Source: Prorocentrum cordatum (Eukaryota; Sar; Dinophyceae; Prorocentrales; Prorocentraceae). From it: a stretch of 27,324 bases of DNA. The position numbers and the translations under genes are program-made. The notes below the pieces were generated by a model. It had not been told where the DNA came from. It saw nothing but the letters and a program-made list of their open reading frames with translations, and ran no database searches. The DNA lies in the NCBI GenBank assembly GCA_963575745.1, contig CAUYUJ010003634.1:50001-77324 (forward strand), given 5' to 3'. How positions within the stretch are numbered: position 1 is the stretch's first letter; every line of letters begins with the position of its first letter. This document shows positions 1 through 9,737 of this stretch, piece by piece.

Positions 1-1099
1 GGCCGCGCGGGCGGTTTCCCTGGCCCGGGGCGCCGCGATCAAATCGCCGACGCTTACAATGTGCGCGCTGTTGCGGCATGGGCACCTGGGCATCTGCCGC
101 AAAAGCTCGAGGGCGATGACAATGGAACTGCAGGGGGCGCCCAACGTCGCCCCATCGATGAACAACGCGTTCAGCCTGGCGAGGAACGAGGCGGCCCTGG
201 CATGGGCGGCGGCGGCGGCGGGGTCGTCAGCGCCCCCAGTTGCGGCCCGCGAGTAATGCTCCGCCGCCAAGTCCGCCGGCAAGCCGCCGAGCCGCAGACG
301 CGAGCTGTTCTCGCCTCCGAGCCCTTCCAGGAAAGATCGGGCGCGAATGCGCCGATCCTCGCTCTCCTTGGATTCCTCTCCGAGCGCATTGAGTGCGACG
401 CTCCAACGTCGGCTTTCCCGCGCCAGGGGCCCCGCCCGACTGTTGAAACGCTGGGGGGGCCCAACCATAGTTTTGGGCGAACGCGATCTCGCCTTCCAGC
501 TGGCGCGCCCCCGCTGCGGTGCGGAACGCGCTGGGCGCAGTCAGACACCTGGCCAGACTTGGAGGCTGCTTGCCCGTTACCCGCTGCATGTCAGATATCG
601 CGATATCGCTGCCCTCCTTTGTCATTGAATTGCCGAGCAGCTTCTGGGCCGAATGCGCTTCGCCCCATGCGTGAAACGCCAGCCGCGAGAACGTGCCCGT
701 TGCAGCCAGGGGTGCGTATTGATCCGCCCCATCGCTGCACCATGCCCGCATCTCCTCTCGCACATGCTCGTGCAGCTCCACGCCCGCCCCCCCCCCTGCC
801 GCCTGGCCCGCGCGACGCGCGCGTTCCTCCAGCATGGGGGCCTTGCCGTCGCAATCCACGGCCCGCGGGAACTCCCGCGCCCCGCTCGCCCGGTCCACGA
901 TCCAGGTCCCTTCAGGGCCCAGCTGTTCCAGCCAGCCTGCCCTGAGACCGTCGCTCGGGAGAAAGTCCAGGGTCTTTGGAATAGACCGCAGCGCGGTGCC
1001 GATCTCGGCCCGGCACGCGCGGTCGAGACCGTCCGCGCCAACCGAAAACCACACTCTCTTTGAGAATCCTCTGGGTTCTGAGTTTTTCGCATTGAGCCA
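1..1099 (-). CDS. partial protein of unknown function, one frame change
   Basis: Seen: on the minus strand an open frame runs from just after a TAA near 1099 down to about 460. The same protein-like composition then continues in another frame, without a stop, to the window edge, giving about 365 codons in all. The switch falls at a run of seven G on the plus strand (453-459), so it may be a base-calling slip, a real mutation or an unseen splice. The first half contains CSDGAD and FHAWGEAHSAQ; the second half has long Ala/Leu/Arg helical stretches and ends at the edge with GDLIAAPRA. No safe start codon exists: the first in-frame methionine is far inside, and an upstream splice acceptor is likely. 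From memory the SDGA and EAHSAQ blocks recall a large family of lineage-specific dinoflagellate proteins, perhaps transposase-derived; that link is inference. Function not known. Confidence 0.55.
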
Positions 1100-1825
1100 T
1101 TACGGACACCACCTGGCGGCGCTCTTGCGAAGACTCCAAAGCTCCGCGGTAGCCCCCGAGCCGAGGAACGCGCCCCGCCGCGCATCGAAACTTCTGATGG
1201 AACTGGACGTCTCCAAGAGTGCGCGGGCGGCGGCCACTGCGCGGCAACCAGGGCGCGGGTCGGCAGCTGTTGCGGTTTGGGACGGCTGTGGCTGTTGCGC
1301 AGCTGTTGCAGCTGATATCCAAGAAGCTGTCGCGGCTGCTGCGGCTTGGAACGCCTGCACGGGGGGGCCCTAGTGCGCGCCTCCCAATCGAACCCGCTCT
1401 TGCCGCGCCGCTTCTGCTGCCTGGCACCCCTCGCTCTGCGCGTAGTGCACGAGGTTCTCGCGACGTCGGAAACTCCCGCCACCCTGGCCTATGGTGGATT
1501 TGCAACGAGAGCACGTGAACGCCGAGCACAACAAGCATACTGCAAATTGACCACCTGCGCAGCCCATGCAAGTTTCAGGCTTCAGGGTTACTGGGCTCGT
1601 CGCAGACAGGGTGGCGCTCCAAGACATCTTGTTGCTGGAGCAGCTGCCCTCTGCGGAGCCGCGGCTGGAGCTGCTGCTGGAACCGCTGCTGGAGACATGT
1701 TTGCAACCGTCGGCCTCGGCAACTCCAGCGGCGTCGGCAACTCCGTCGGCGTAGTCGGCGTCGGCGTCGTCGGCGTCGGACACTACTACGTCGGCTTCGG
1801 CGCCCGAGCTGTTGCAACCAGGGCT

Positions 1826-2100
1826 CGAAAGGGGCCGCAGGACTCGAGGGGGCCGCAGGGCTCGAGGGGGCCGCGCGGCTCGAAGAAGTCGCGGGGCTCG
1901 AGGAGGCCGCGCGGCTCGAGGGGGCCGCGCGGCTCGATGAAACCGCGCGGCTCGAGGGGGCCGCAAGTCTCGAGGAGGCCGCGGGGCTCGATGGGGCCGC
2001 GCGGCTCGAAGGGGCCGCACGGCTCGAGGAAGCCGCGCGGCTCGAGGGGGCCGCGCGGTTTGAGGAGGCCGCAGGGCTGAAGTGGGCCGCGCGGCTCGAA
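1826..2100 (+). repeat. 18-bp minisatellite (about 15 units)
   Basis: The unit reads roughly GCGGCTCGAGGGGGCCGC and repeats in an exact 18-bp register. All substitutions leave the three plus frames open. One frame gives the six-residue repeat LE(G/E)AAR with conservative E/D, G/E and R/G changes and ends in a TGA near 2138. Another gives a Gly/Pro/Arg/Ser repeat. Whether any frame is translated cannot be told. Confidence 0.85.
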
Positions 2101-2154
2101 AAGGGGCGCAGGGGACGACGACATTGCCTGGCTTGAGCCATGTCGTACGGAAGA

Positions 2155-2229
2155 TGATGGTGGCGGTGACGGTGACGGTGACGGTGACGGTGACGGTGAT
2201 GATGGTGATGGTGATGGTGATGGTGATGG

Positions 2230-2291
<62 letters not shown>

Positions 2292-2292
2292 T
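2155..2292 (+). repeat. GGTGAC to GGTGAT to GAT microsatellite
   Basis: The tract changes in steps from (GGTGAC)n through (GGTGAT)n to pure (GAT)n, ending near 2292. The order suggests successive expansion of variant units. On the minus strand it would read as a histidine run in one frame, but nothing around it supports a gene. Confidence 0.95.
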
Positions 2293-2399
2293 GATGGTGC
2301 TGGTGGTGATGGAGATGATATGTGTTCTCTCTCTGAAATAGGATGGTCACCATCATCACCATCGACAACAGCATCACCAGGAAAACCAGACTGGTTTTC

Positions 2400-3745
2400 C
2401 TGGAGATCCCGAGGATGTCTCAAGCGAAACGGGCCTGAGCACTTCGCGAACAGCTTCTAGGAACCCTGAGTTGTGATCAGCCGAATCGGGCCAACGCACC
2501 TCAAGTCGGGGCATCTTGGAGCCTGGGGTTCCAAGGATATCTCAGTCGCGAGCACCTCGCGAAACGCATCTTGGAACCCAACGGTGTGAGGACGTGTTGG
2601 AAGAAATGTTCCAGAACACCTCACGTCAGGGCATCTCGGAGCTTGAACGTGACTGGATCCCCATCAACACTCGGCTGGCACGCGCCAGAGGCGGCTTTGG
2701 ACTCCGTTCGCTTGGTTCCCCAGACAACTGTGCTGACTGGGATTCTGTTCAGATGTGCCGCGCTGTGCTGCGAGTTATGGGCGACGATACCTTCGCCCAC
2801 ACTGCTACCTTCGCCGCAGACTTTCGCACGAGACATCCTCGCGACTCTGAGCTCAGAGATGCTCCGACCTGAGGTGGTCTGGCCAATTTCGCCTGAGACA
2901 TCCTCTCAACTCTGGGCTCGGCAACTCCATGACCTGAGGTGGTGTTGCTCGTTTCGCGTGAGACATCCTCCCACCTTTGGGTTCCGAGATGCCGTGACCT
3001 GAGTGGTCCAGCCCTTTTCTCCAAAGGCATTTTCGCCACTCTGAGCTCAGAGATGCCCTGACCTGAGGTGGTCCAGCCAATTTCGCCTGAGACATCCTCG
3101 CAGCGCTGAGCCCAACGATGCTGCGCGCGAGGTTGTCGGGCCAATGTCGCCTGAAACATCCTCGAAATTCTGGGTTTCGAGATGCTGCGCGCAGGGTGGT
3201 CTGGCCCGTTTCGCCAGAGACGTCTTTGCAACACTGCGCTCGAAGATGCTCTGATCTGACATGGTCCAGCCCGCCTCGCCTCAGACAATCTTACAACTCT
3301 GGGCTGAGAGATGCCGTGACCTGAGATGGTCCGGCCCTTTTCGCCTGGGACATATTCGATGGGGCTCCGAAGTGTCCGGACTTAAAGTGATCCAGCCAAT
3401 TTTGCCTGCGACATCCTCGCCGCTCGGAGCTCACGGATGCCGCGCAAGAGGTTGCCCAGCCAATTGCGCCTGAGACATCCTCGCAACACCAGGGCTCGAA
3501 GATGCTGCACGGGAAGTGGTCCGACCAAGTTCGCCCGAGACATCCTCGCGCCTCCTGGGACATCCTCGCGACTCTGGGCTTGGAGACCTGCAATGGTCCA
3601 GCCTGTTTTGCCTGCGGCCTTCCTCGCAACTCTGATATCCGAGGTGCCGCGTGCGAGGTGGTCTGACCGACTGCGCCAGGGGCATCTTCCCGACTCTGAC
3701 CTCCGAAATGCCGTTTCACCTGACACATCTGCGAAACTCTGGCCT
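2400..3745. repeat. 65-bp repeat array with an orientation switch
   Basis: Plus-strand units carry TTTCGCCTGAGACATCCTCG, then a CAACTCTGGGCTC segment, then GATGCCGTGACCTGAGGTGG. The GAGACATC core recurs at 2895, 2960, about 3025, 3089, about 3152, 3217, 3282 and 3347, which is a period of 64-65 bp. Between 2400 and about 2640 the units are on the opposite strand (GAGGATGTCTCAAGCGAAAC at 2412). The stretch 2640-2830 between the two orientations has few clear units. No gene is supported. Confidence 0.8.
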
Positions 3746-3774
3746 CCCAGTTGTCGCGCTGGGGGTGCTTCCTC

Positions 3775-4530
3775 GTCGCCATCGTCGTGGTCGTCGGCGT
3801 CGTCATTGACATCGTACCCGTCGTCGTCGTCTCCGTTGTCGTCGTCGTCGTCGTCGTCGTCTTCTTCGTCGTCGTCATCACCACCGCTGTCCTCGTCGTC
3901 GCCGCCGCCGCCGAAGCCGCCGCTGTCGCCGCCGTCGTCGCCATTGTCTTGGGCATGGTCGTCGTCGGTGTCGTCGTTGCCGGCGCCGCCAAGGCCGCCG
4001 GCGCTGTCGTCATCGTTGTCGTCGTTGACATCATCGCGGCACGCGCCGCTTTCACCCTGGTGGTCGTGACAGCCGTCGCCGCCACCGTTTCGGATGATGG
4101 CGTCGTCGTCGTTGCGTGGTCCTTCTCCTCATTTTCTGCCTCGTCCCCGCCCTCCTCGTTGCCTTCTCATTATCTTGCCCCTGCCTTTCCCCCCCGTCGC
4201 CGGACCCCACATAAGGTTCACAAAAAATCCACATAGGAAATCGGCGTCGTCCACGTCGCCGCCGCAGCGGTGGTGATCGTCGTCGCTGTCGTCGTCGTCG
4301 CATCGCCATCGTGGTCGCCGCCGCCGCCGCTGCCGTCGTCGCCGTCGTTGCGGTCGCCCCCGCACACGTCGTCCGCGCCACCGTCGCCGTCGACGCTGTC
4401 GCGTCGTCATCTTACTCGTCGCTGTCGCCGCGTTCGTCGTACCGTAGTCGGCATCGCCTTCACCGTCGCCGCTGCCACGGGGCGCTTCGTCGTCGCCGCC
4501 GTCGTCAACGCCGACGCCGCCAAGGACTCT
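3775..4530 (+). repeat. GTC/GCC-rich degenerate microsatellite
   Basis: Long imperfect runs of GTC, CGC and CCG triplets cover 3775-4110 and 4235-4520. A less regular CCT-rich stretch lies between them at 4120-4200. All frames stay open because of the triplet repeat, so the long valine, serine or threonine open frames seen here are composition artefacts. Confidence 0.85.
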
Positions 4531-4811
4531 ACCAAGGGAGTTCTACAATGGCGCAGCGACAAAACCAGGGAATGCCCTTCAATGCTCTGCCTGCTCCTTG
4601 CGCGCGCTCGCCGCCCTCTTGGCGCCGCGGGAGCGCGTCGGCTGCCCCGCAGCGCGTGCGCTGGCTGCCCCCCAGCGGGAACATCATTTCGAATCCACTT
4701 GCCAACCACTCACCAGAACTGCTCGTCACAACCGTTCGTCAGGTCACAGGGGGGATGCGCAGATTCCTTCGACGCCTATAAACAAAAAGAAGCACAAGGA
4801 AAACAACGAAG

Positions 4812-5295
4812 AGCTCTGAGTTACAAGGATGTCTCGGGCGAGTCGAAGATCACCATAGGTCAGGACATACATGGGCCCAGAGTTGCGACGATGTCTAAGG
4901 CGAAAAATGCCCCAAGCCAAGAGTTGCGAGGATGTCTCAGGCGAAACTGACAGGACCACCAGTTTCGTGGCATCTCGGGGCTCACAGATGCCGCAAGAAA
5001 GAGTGTCCGACCTCTTTCGCATGAGAGGTCCTCGCAATTCTGAGCTCCCAGATGCCGTGACCTGAGGTCCAGCCCGTCTCGCCTAAAACTCCCTCGTAAC
5101 TCTGGGATCCTATGCCGTGACCTGAAATGGTCCAACCCCTTTCGCCTGAGACATCCTCGCAACTCTGAACTCCCAGATGCCGCGCGAACGTTGGTCCGGC
5201 CCGTTCGCCGGACGCATCCTCGCAACTCGAAGCTCTCAGATGCCGTCACCTGATTTGGTCCGGCCCGTTTCGCCTGAAACATCCTTGCAAGTCTG
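4812..5295. repeat. second 65-bp repeat array, also inverted in the middle
   Basis: Same family as the array at 2400-3745. Units at 4812-4965 are on the minus strand (GTTGCGAGGATGTCTCAGGC at 4923). From about 5005 to 5295 they are on the plus strand (TTTCGCCTGAGACATCCTCG at 5140). The turning point is near 4970-5000. Confidence 0.75.
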
Positions 5296-5297
5296 GC

Positions 5298-5477
5298 TGT
5301 TGCTGGCGCTCTGGCGAGAGTGCCATCCCAGAAACGGGTGTGGCCGGGGCGCGCAGGCGACAGCACCATTCCTTCGACAGAACTGTTGCCAGCGCTCAGG
5401 CGACAGCGCACCACTCCCGATCAGGGATGTGGCCAGCGCTCAAGCGAGAGCAACATTCCGACACAGGAGCATGGCTG
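5298..5477 (+). repeat. about 43-bp tandem repeat, four diverged units
   Basis: Units begin near 5298, 5339, 5384 and 5428. Each carries a variant of GTGGCCAGCGCTCAAGCGAG followed by AGCAACATTCC. A partial unit (ATGGCTGG) starts at 5470. The array directly follows the 65-bp repeat. Confidence 0.65.
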
Positions 5478-5499
5478 GACTTCCAGGTGTAGGCCGCGC

Positions 5500-5832
5500 T
5501 GGCTGTCTTCCTCCTTCTCCTGCTGCTCCTCCTTCTAGTCCTTCTCCCCCTAGCTCTTCCCAAACCTCCCCAGTCTTACCCCGTACTCCTCCTCCTCCTC
5601 CTCCTCCGCCTCCTCCTCCTCCTCCTCCCCTTCTTTTGCCTCCTTGTCAACTCTGCCCGCTTCTCCTGCGCCCTCCCCCCCCTCCCTTCCTCCTCCTTCT
5701 CCTTCTACCATTCCTTTGCCTCCTTGTCTCCTCTGCCTGCTTCCCCTCCTTCTCCTCCTCCTCCCCCTCCTGCTCCTCCTGCTCCTCCTCCTCCTCCTCC
5801 TCCTCCTCCTCCTCCTCCTCCTTCTCCTCGAA
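5500..5832 (+). repeat. CCT/CTC polypyrimidine microsatellite
   Basis: A pyrimidine tract of CCT and CTC triplets interrupted by TCC and CTT, ending in a nearly pure (CTC)n run at 5765-5830. Such mirror-repeat tracts can adopt triplex structures. No gene. Confidence 0.95.
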
Positions 5833-5879
5833 AGAGCGTGGACTCGGCTTGGGAACTGCGCGTGGCAGCCAAACTCTGA

Positions 5880-6370
5880 AAGTATGGGGGGGGGGAGGGG
5901 GAAGGAACGGCGGGACGGAAGGGGAGAGACGGAAGGAGTGGAGGACACGGAGGGGAGAGAGGAGCTTTTTTCCTTCCAGTCGCGCGGGCGCGGGTCAAAT
6001 TACTCGCGTCCAAAACCGCCCGTCGACGCGACAAACGCCAGCCAATTCGGCCGTGATGCGCAGAAGAGTGCATTAGAATATTGCTTGCGCAGAGCAGGTA
6101 CGGAGGTAGAGGTATGGATGTATGGAGGAATGGTGGTATGGATAAGAAGAGAGTAAGGAGGAGTGGAAGCATAAAACTCTGAACGCATGTAGGTGCATGC
6201 AGCTATGGGCGCGCGCGGGCATGGATGAAGGGCCGCATGGATGCGTGGAGTCTGAGAGTGTGGGACTATGGATATGTGGATGTATGGTGTTACATGGTCA
6301 AGGACATCTGGAGGCATGGAACTATATATACACACAGATATAAACATATCTGATGTAACCATATTATAAC
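5880..6370. other. non-coding: G-rich stretch, then degenerate ATGGATG repeat
   Basis: 5884-5970 is purine-rich with a run of G. 6100-6310 is loosely built from GGTATGGATG and GTATGGAGG-like units. 6318-6370 is AT-rich (ATATATACACACAGATATAA), which stands out in this GC-rich window. I see no gene. Confidence 0.5.
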
Positions 6371-6412
6371 CATCGCGCGCTTCGCGAGCGCTCAAGTTCT
6401 AGCTAGGCCCGA
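6371..6412 (+). repeat. half copy of a CGCGC-TTCG-GCGCG hairpin motif
   Basis: ATCGCGCGCTTCGCGAGCGC followed by TCAAGTTCTAGC matches the centre and right arm of the hairpin at 9010-9062. The left outer arm is missing here. Confidence 0.6.
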
Positions 6413-6716
6413 CAGGCTAACGCATGGAATATCACTTGTTGAATCGCCTTGTGCATCTAACGACCTTGTTGGAGTCCCTGCGCAAGCCTCGGAAGCGTAT
6501 AGAAGGGGAAATGCGGAAACCACATAATCATCAATTTCCTTTAGGTGTTCGATGATTTGGGACCCTCGAAGGCTTCCTGGGATATTTGTTCGATGGTGAC
6601 GGGGGCCTTAATGATGGTCTGATGTGCAACAATAAACGGGGGGTCAATTTAAATTGGCCTGGCGAAGGACCCAACCAGATGCAGTTGTGAGCACCGCTGT
6701 TGTAGCCATCGTCTTC

Positions 6717-7115
6717 GGTGGAGCCCCCTTGTAGGGCCACGAAGCGTTGTACTGTGTGGGGGAGACGCATGCGGACTACGCCACTGGAACATTTGGTGGA
6801 GCCCCCTTGTAGGGCCACGAAGCGCTGTACTGTGTGGGGGAGACGCATGCGGACTGCACAATTGAGACCTTCGGTGGAGCTCCCTATGGGGCCACGAAGC
6901 GCTGCACTGGTGGGGGAGACGCATGCGGGCTGCGCCTCTGGGACCTTCGTCGGAACTCCCTGTGGGGCCACGACGCGCTGTACTCGGTGGGTGAGACGCA
7001 TGCGGGCTGCGCAATTGAGACCTTCGGTGGAGCTCTCTATGGGGCCGCGAAGCGCTGTACTGGGTGTGGCGGACGCATGCGGGCACCCCCACTGGGGCAT
7101 TTGGTGGAGGTCCAT
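6717..7115 (+). repeat. 77-bp minisatellite, five full units
   Basis: Units start near 6717, 6794, 6872, 6949 and 7026, with a partial sixth at 7103. Each has GGTGGAGCCCCCTTGTAGGG, then CACGAAGCGCTGTACTG, then GGGGGAGACGCATGCGG. The period is not a multiple of three, and the frames inside it are not kept, which argues against coding. Confidence 0.85.
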
Positions 7116-7129
7116 AAAACCCTCTCGGG

Positions 7130-7318
7130 CCGTCCTGTGCGCCTCCGGCGCCGTCTTGGGGCCCTCTTGGGCCGTTTTGGGGCCGTTTTCAAAGCCTCTG
7201 GGGCTGTCTTGCAACGGAAAATATGACCTCTGGGGCCGTTGTGGAGCGTCGGAAAATTTAAAAGGCGAGAACATGGAAATCCTTCAAAAACCTTTGGATA
7301 AGCAACAAGTTGTGCCTC
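7130..7318 (+). repeat. TCTTGGGGCC repeat block ending in box A
   Basis: Degenerate TCTTGGGGCC units at 7130-7240 lead into an A-rich box at 7244-7318. The box starts GAGCGTCGGAAAATTTAAAA and carries CCTTCAAAAACCTTTGGATA. It is the first of six recognisable copies of box A in this window. Confidence 0.7.
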
Positions 7319-7840
7319 CCGGGGCTCATTTGGAGGCATCTTGGAAGTTTCTGGGGGCGTCTTGGAGGCCTCTTGGATAGTCAAGGGCTAATTCTGGCCG
7401 CCTTGGCCGTCTTGGCCGCCATTGGTCGTTCCCGCGGTCTGGAAGCGCCATGTTTGGCGATCCGCAGGCCGTATCCGGGCGATCTTACGGCGCCCCCGGC
7501 GCCCCAGCAGAACCCCCGGAACACCCCAGTCCCCCAATGGGGACACAGGTCACGGACGGAAAACCGTAGGTTTTCGCTCGAAGAGGTTCCCAGGAGGGCT
7601 CTAGGGTCAAGCAAAAGGCACCAAGAGGCCCCCAGGAGGCCCAGAAGACGCTCCAAGACAAATTCAAAGAAACGTCCCAAAAATGTCTAAACGCACTGCA
7701 AACTCGCTCTGCGGATGAAGCCGGGAGGCGCGGTACCGGCCAGATGTCAGGGGATATGTAGGACCCCCGAGTAGGAGTTCCACTTTGATGAAACACAATT
7801 TTTGTAATTCCCTCTCCTTTTTCCCAAATCCTCGATCTTT
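7319..7840. other. non-coding linker with reversed TCTTGGGGCC units
   Basis: A few plus-strand units at 7340-7420 are followed by a stretch at 7600-7660 with the same repeat on the opposite strand (CCAAGAGGCCCCCAGGAGGC). 7690-7840 has no visible repeat or gene. Confidence 0.45.
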
Positions 7841-8294
7841 GAGGGCTGGAAGCGGGAAAACGTGAGAAGGCGAAAAACATAGGAAAAACCATTGGAAATC
7901 AACGATGTTACCCCCTCTGGGCTCTCTCGGGACGGCTCTCGCAGCTCTCTTGGGTTGTTCTTGGAGCCTCGTCGGGGTCTGTTTGGGGCCTCTCAAGGAT
8001 CGGGGGTGTGCTGGGGGCCTCTGGGGGGTCCCGGAGGCCTCGGAGGTCTCTGGAAGCCTCCTGCTCCCGCTCTTGGGCCCATCTTGGACCTGTTCTGGGG
8101 TGGTCTGGGGCTGTGCTGGGCGCCTCTTCGGGAGTGTTGGAGCCTTCTTGGCCCGTCTTGGGGCCGTCCTGAAGGTATCTTGGGTGGTCTTGGGGCGGTC
8201 TTGGGAAGCTCTTCGACGCTCTTGGACCGTTGAAGCTCGAAAACGCGAGAAGTCAAAAACATTGAAAAGACAATTGAACATATACGACTTTGGC
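7841..8294 (+). repeat. box A, TCTTGGGGCC array, box A
   Basis: Box A at 7841-7913 (GCGGGAAAACGTGAGAAGGC, then GAAATCAACGATGTTACCCC). A degenerate TCTTGGGGCC array follows at 7915-8225. A second box A lies at 8229-8294 (GAAAACGCGAGAAGTCAAAA, then ATACGACTTTGG). The two boxes bracket about 315 bp of array. Confidence 0.75.
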
Positions 8295-8299
8295 CTCTT

Positions 8300-8530
8300 C
8301 GGGCCGTACCGTGATACCTATCAGACTTCTTGGGGTCTCTTGGAGGCCACCTGGGAGCCTCGAGAGACGTCGGAAGGCTGACTTGGGCTGCTCGGGAGCG
8401 TCTTGGGCCATCCTTTCGCATTCTGGGGGCTCCTGGGGGGTGTCTTGGGCCCTCCTGGAGCGCTGTGGAGGCTGCCCGGAAAGGCTGGGGGAGCGGTGTC
8501 GGGAGCGTCCCCGAGATGTGGCCATATCTT
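8300..8530 (+). repeat. degenerate TCTTGGGGCC array
   Basis: More diverged units such as CTTGGGGTCTCTTGGAGGCC, fading into unique sequence near the first GCGCGTTCC hairpin. Confidence 0.6.
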
Positions 8531-8533
8531 TTC

Positions 8534-8567
8534 AGCGCGTTCCGGGAGCATCTTCCCGGAACGCGCT
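8534..8567. repeat. hairpin, 14-bp perfect arms
   Basis: AGCGCGTTCCGGGA at 8534-8547, a 6-base loop, then TCCCGGAACGCGCT at 8554-8567. The same stem sequence recurs 95 bp downstream. Confidence 0.9.
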
Positions 8568-8628
8568 CGTGGCAGGGCACCCACGTCCGAGGACGTTGGC
8601 ATGGGAAACCGCAGCGCGTGATCATTCC

Positions 8629-8662
8629 AGCGCGTTCCGGCGAAGACCGTCCGGAACGCGCT
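8629..8662. repeat. second hairpin with the same stem, 12-bp perfect arms
   Basis: AGCGCGTTCCGG at 8629-8640, a 10-base loop, then CCGGAACGCGCT at 8651-8662. The stem is the same as at 8534-8567 but the loop differs. Confidence 0.9.
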
Positions 8663-9009
8663 TGGGCAAGCGCTGGGTTTGGGGAACCGTTCAGGCAGTT
8701 TGGGATGATCGGGGCAAGAGGCGGAAGCCATCCTCATAAGACATGCAGTCTGCCTGGAGCCGTCTTGCAGAAAACACAAGAAAAATGAGACCCTGCAGTC
8801 GTTCCTGGAGCCGTCTTGGAGCCCTCTTGGGCTGCCCTGGAGCCTATTGGAGCCCTCTGCGGAATGGTCTTGGAGCCCGCGCCGAGGATCTGGAAAATGT
8901 CCGGGACCATCGCGGCGGCCTCCGAGGCCCGGGACGCCGAAACCCAATAAAAACAAGGGGAAATGAGCCCCGGTACTCCCATGGAGTGTCGGGCAGCTGT
9001 TTTCGGGCC
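8663..9009. other. non-coding DNA with faded TCTTGGGGCC units
   Basis: Scattered CCGTCTTGG and GCCCTCTTGG units occur at 8758-8880, with AGAAAACACAAGAAAAATG at 8770 recalling part of box A. The rest has no visible gene. Confidence 0.4.
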
Positions 9010-9062
9010 CCTGGGCTAGAAACATCGCGCGCGCTTCGCGCGCGCTCAGGTTCTAGCCCAGG
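9010..9062. repeat. nested hairpin around CGCGCGC-TTCG-CGCGCGC
   Basis: Outer arms CCTGGGCTAGAA (9010-9021) and TTCTAGCCCAGG (9051-9062) are perfect 12-bp complements. Inside, GCGCGCGC (9027-9034), TTC, GCGCGCGC (9038-9045) forms a second stem. The centre and right arm also occur at 6371-6412. Confidence 0.9.
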
Positions 9063-9119
9063 CCGGGGGGGCGCTGGACGATCTTGGACAACGCTATCAA
9101 GCACAGGCGCGCGACGGCA

Positions 9120-9737
9120 TCTGAGGAGCTTCTGGGGTGTTCCGCATGCTTCGTCAACTGGCTGTTGGAGGCACCTCTTGGGTGCTTCTTGGGGGGGCGT
9201 CTGAGGGTCCCTTGGGGGCATCGGTTCTGCAATCTGAAGCCGTCAGTGGCCGTCTTGGCTGCGTGGAGGCCCGACTTGAGGCCACCTGCGGCCAGATTGA
9301 GACAATCCGGAAGCCTCCCGGGGGCCTGCTGGAAGCAGTTTCGGCGCATCGAGGGCTCTCTTGGGCTATTTTAAAACCTCTTGGACGTCTCTTAGGGGCC
9401 TTTTAGGCCCTCGGGAAGCTTTTGGGGTCCTCGTCGGACCACTTGGGGGCCTCTTGCGGCCTCCTGTGGGCCTTTTGGGGGGAACGCTCTGCTGTTGGGT
9501 CGCGTTCCCCTTCTTGGGCCTCTCTTGGGGCTCTTGGGGCCCTCTCGGGCCGTCTTGGGCGCCTCAAGCACCGTCTTGGGGCCCTCGCGGGCAGTCTTGG
9601 GGGTCTCTTGGAGACCTCTTCCTCTATGTTGGAGCGGTATTGGAAGCCTCTTGGGCCGTCTTGGAGCATCGGGATGCCAAGAGGCAGAAAAAAAACATGA
9701 AAACCCGTCAAAGCCCAATCTTAACACGATGAGTTGT
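9120..9737 (+). repeat. TCTTGGGGCC array, box B, array, box A
   Basis: Diverged units at 9120-9360 give way to a dense array at 9360-9480. Box B follows at 9481-9515 (GGGTCGCGTTCCCCTTCTTG at its right end), then a second dense array at 9515-9663. Box A closes the block at 9664-9737 (GGGATGCCAAGAGGCAGAAA at its left part). In the dense arrays successive TCTTGG starts are mostly 10 or 11 bp apart. Confidence 0.75.

Noticed and set aside
1370-1600. Minus-strand frame with a Cys-rich segment (CLLCSAFTCSRCK) upstream of the 1-1099 coding sequence
   Set aside because: Could be an exon with a zinc-binding motif, but the plus strand reads equally well here and no splice pair links it in phase to the downstream frame.
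2082-2294. Open frame ending in a long Met run, and the opposite-strand His/Ile runs
   Set aside because: Produced by the GGTGAC/GAT microsatellite; no other coding signal.
3751-4236. Long hydrophobic valine-rich frame resembling a membrane protein
   Set aside because: Direct translation of a GTC triplet repeat; every frame is open for the same reason.
2155-6400. CRISPR array in the tandem repeats
   Set aside because: Repeats are adjacent and degenerate, with no unique spacers of constant length and no cas genes.
7310-9025. Several 100-230-codon frames on both strands over the TCTTGGGGCC field
   Set aside because: They translate the degenerate repeat (Gly/Leu/Trp or Pro/Arg/Gln rich), overlap on both strands, and have no consistent ends.
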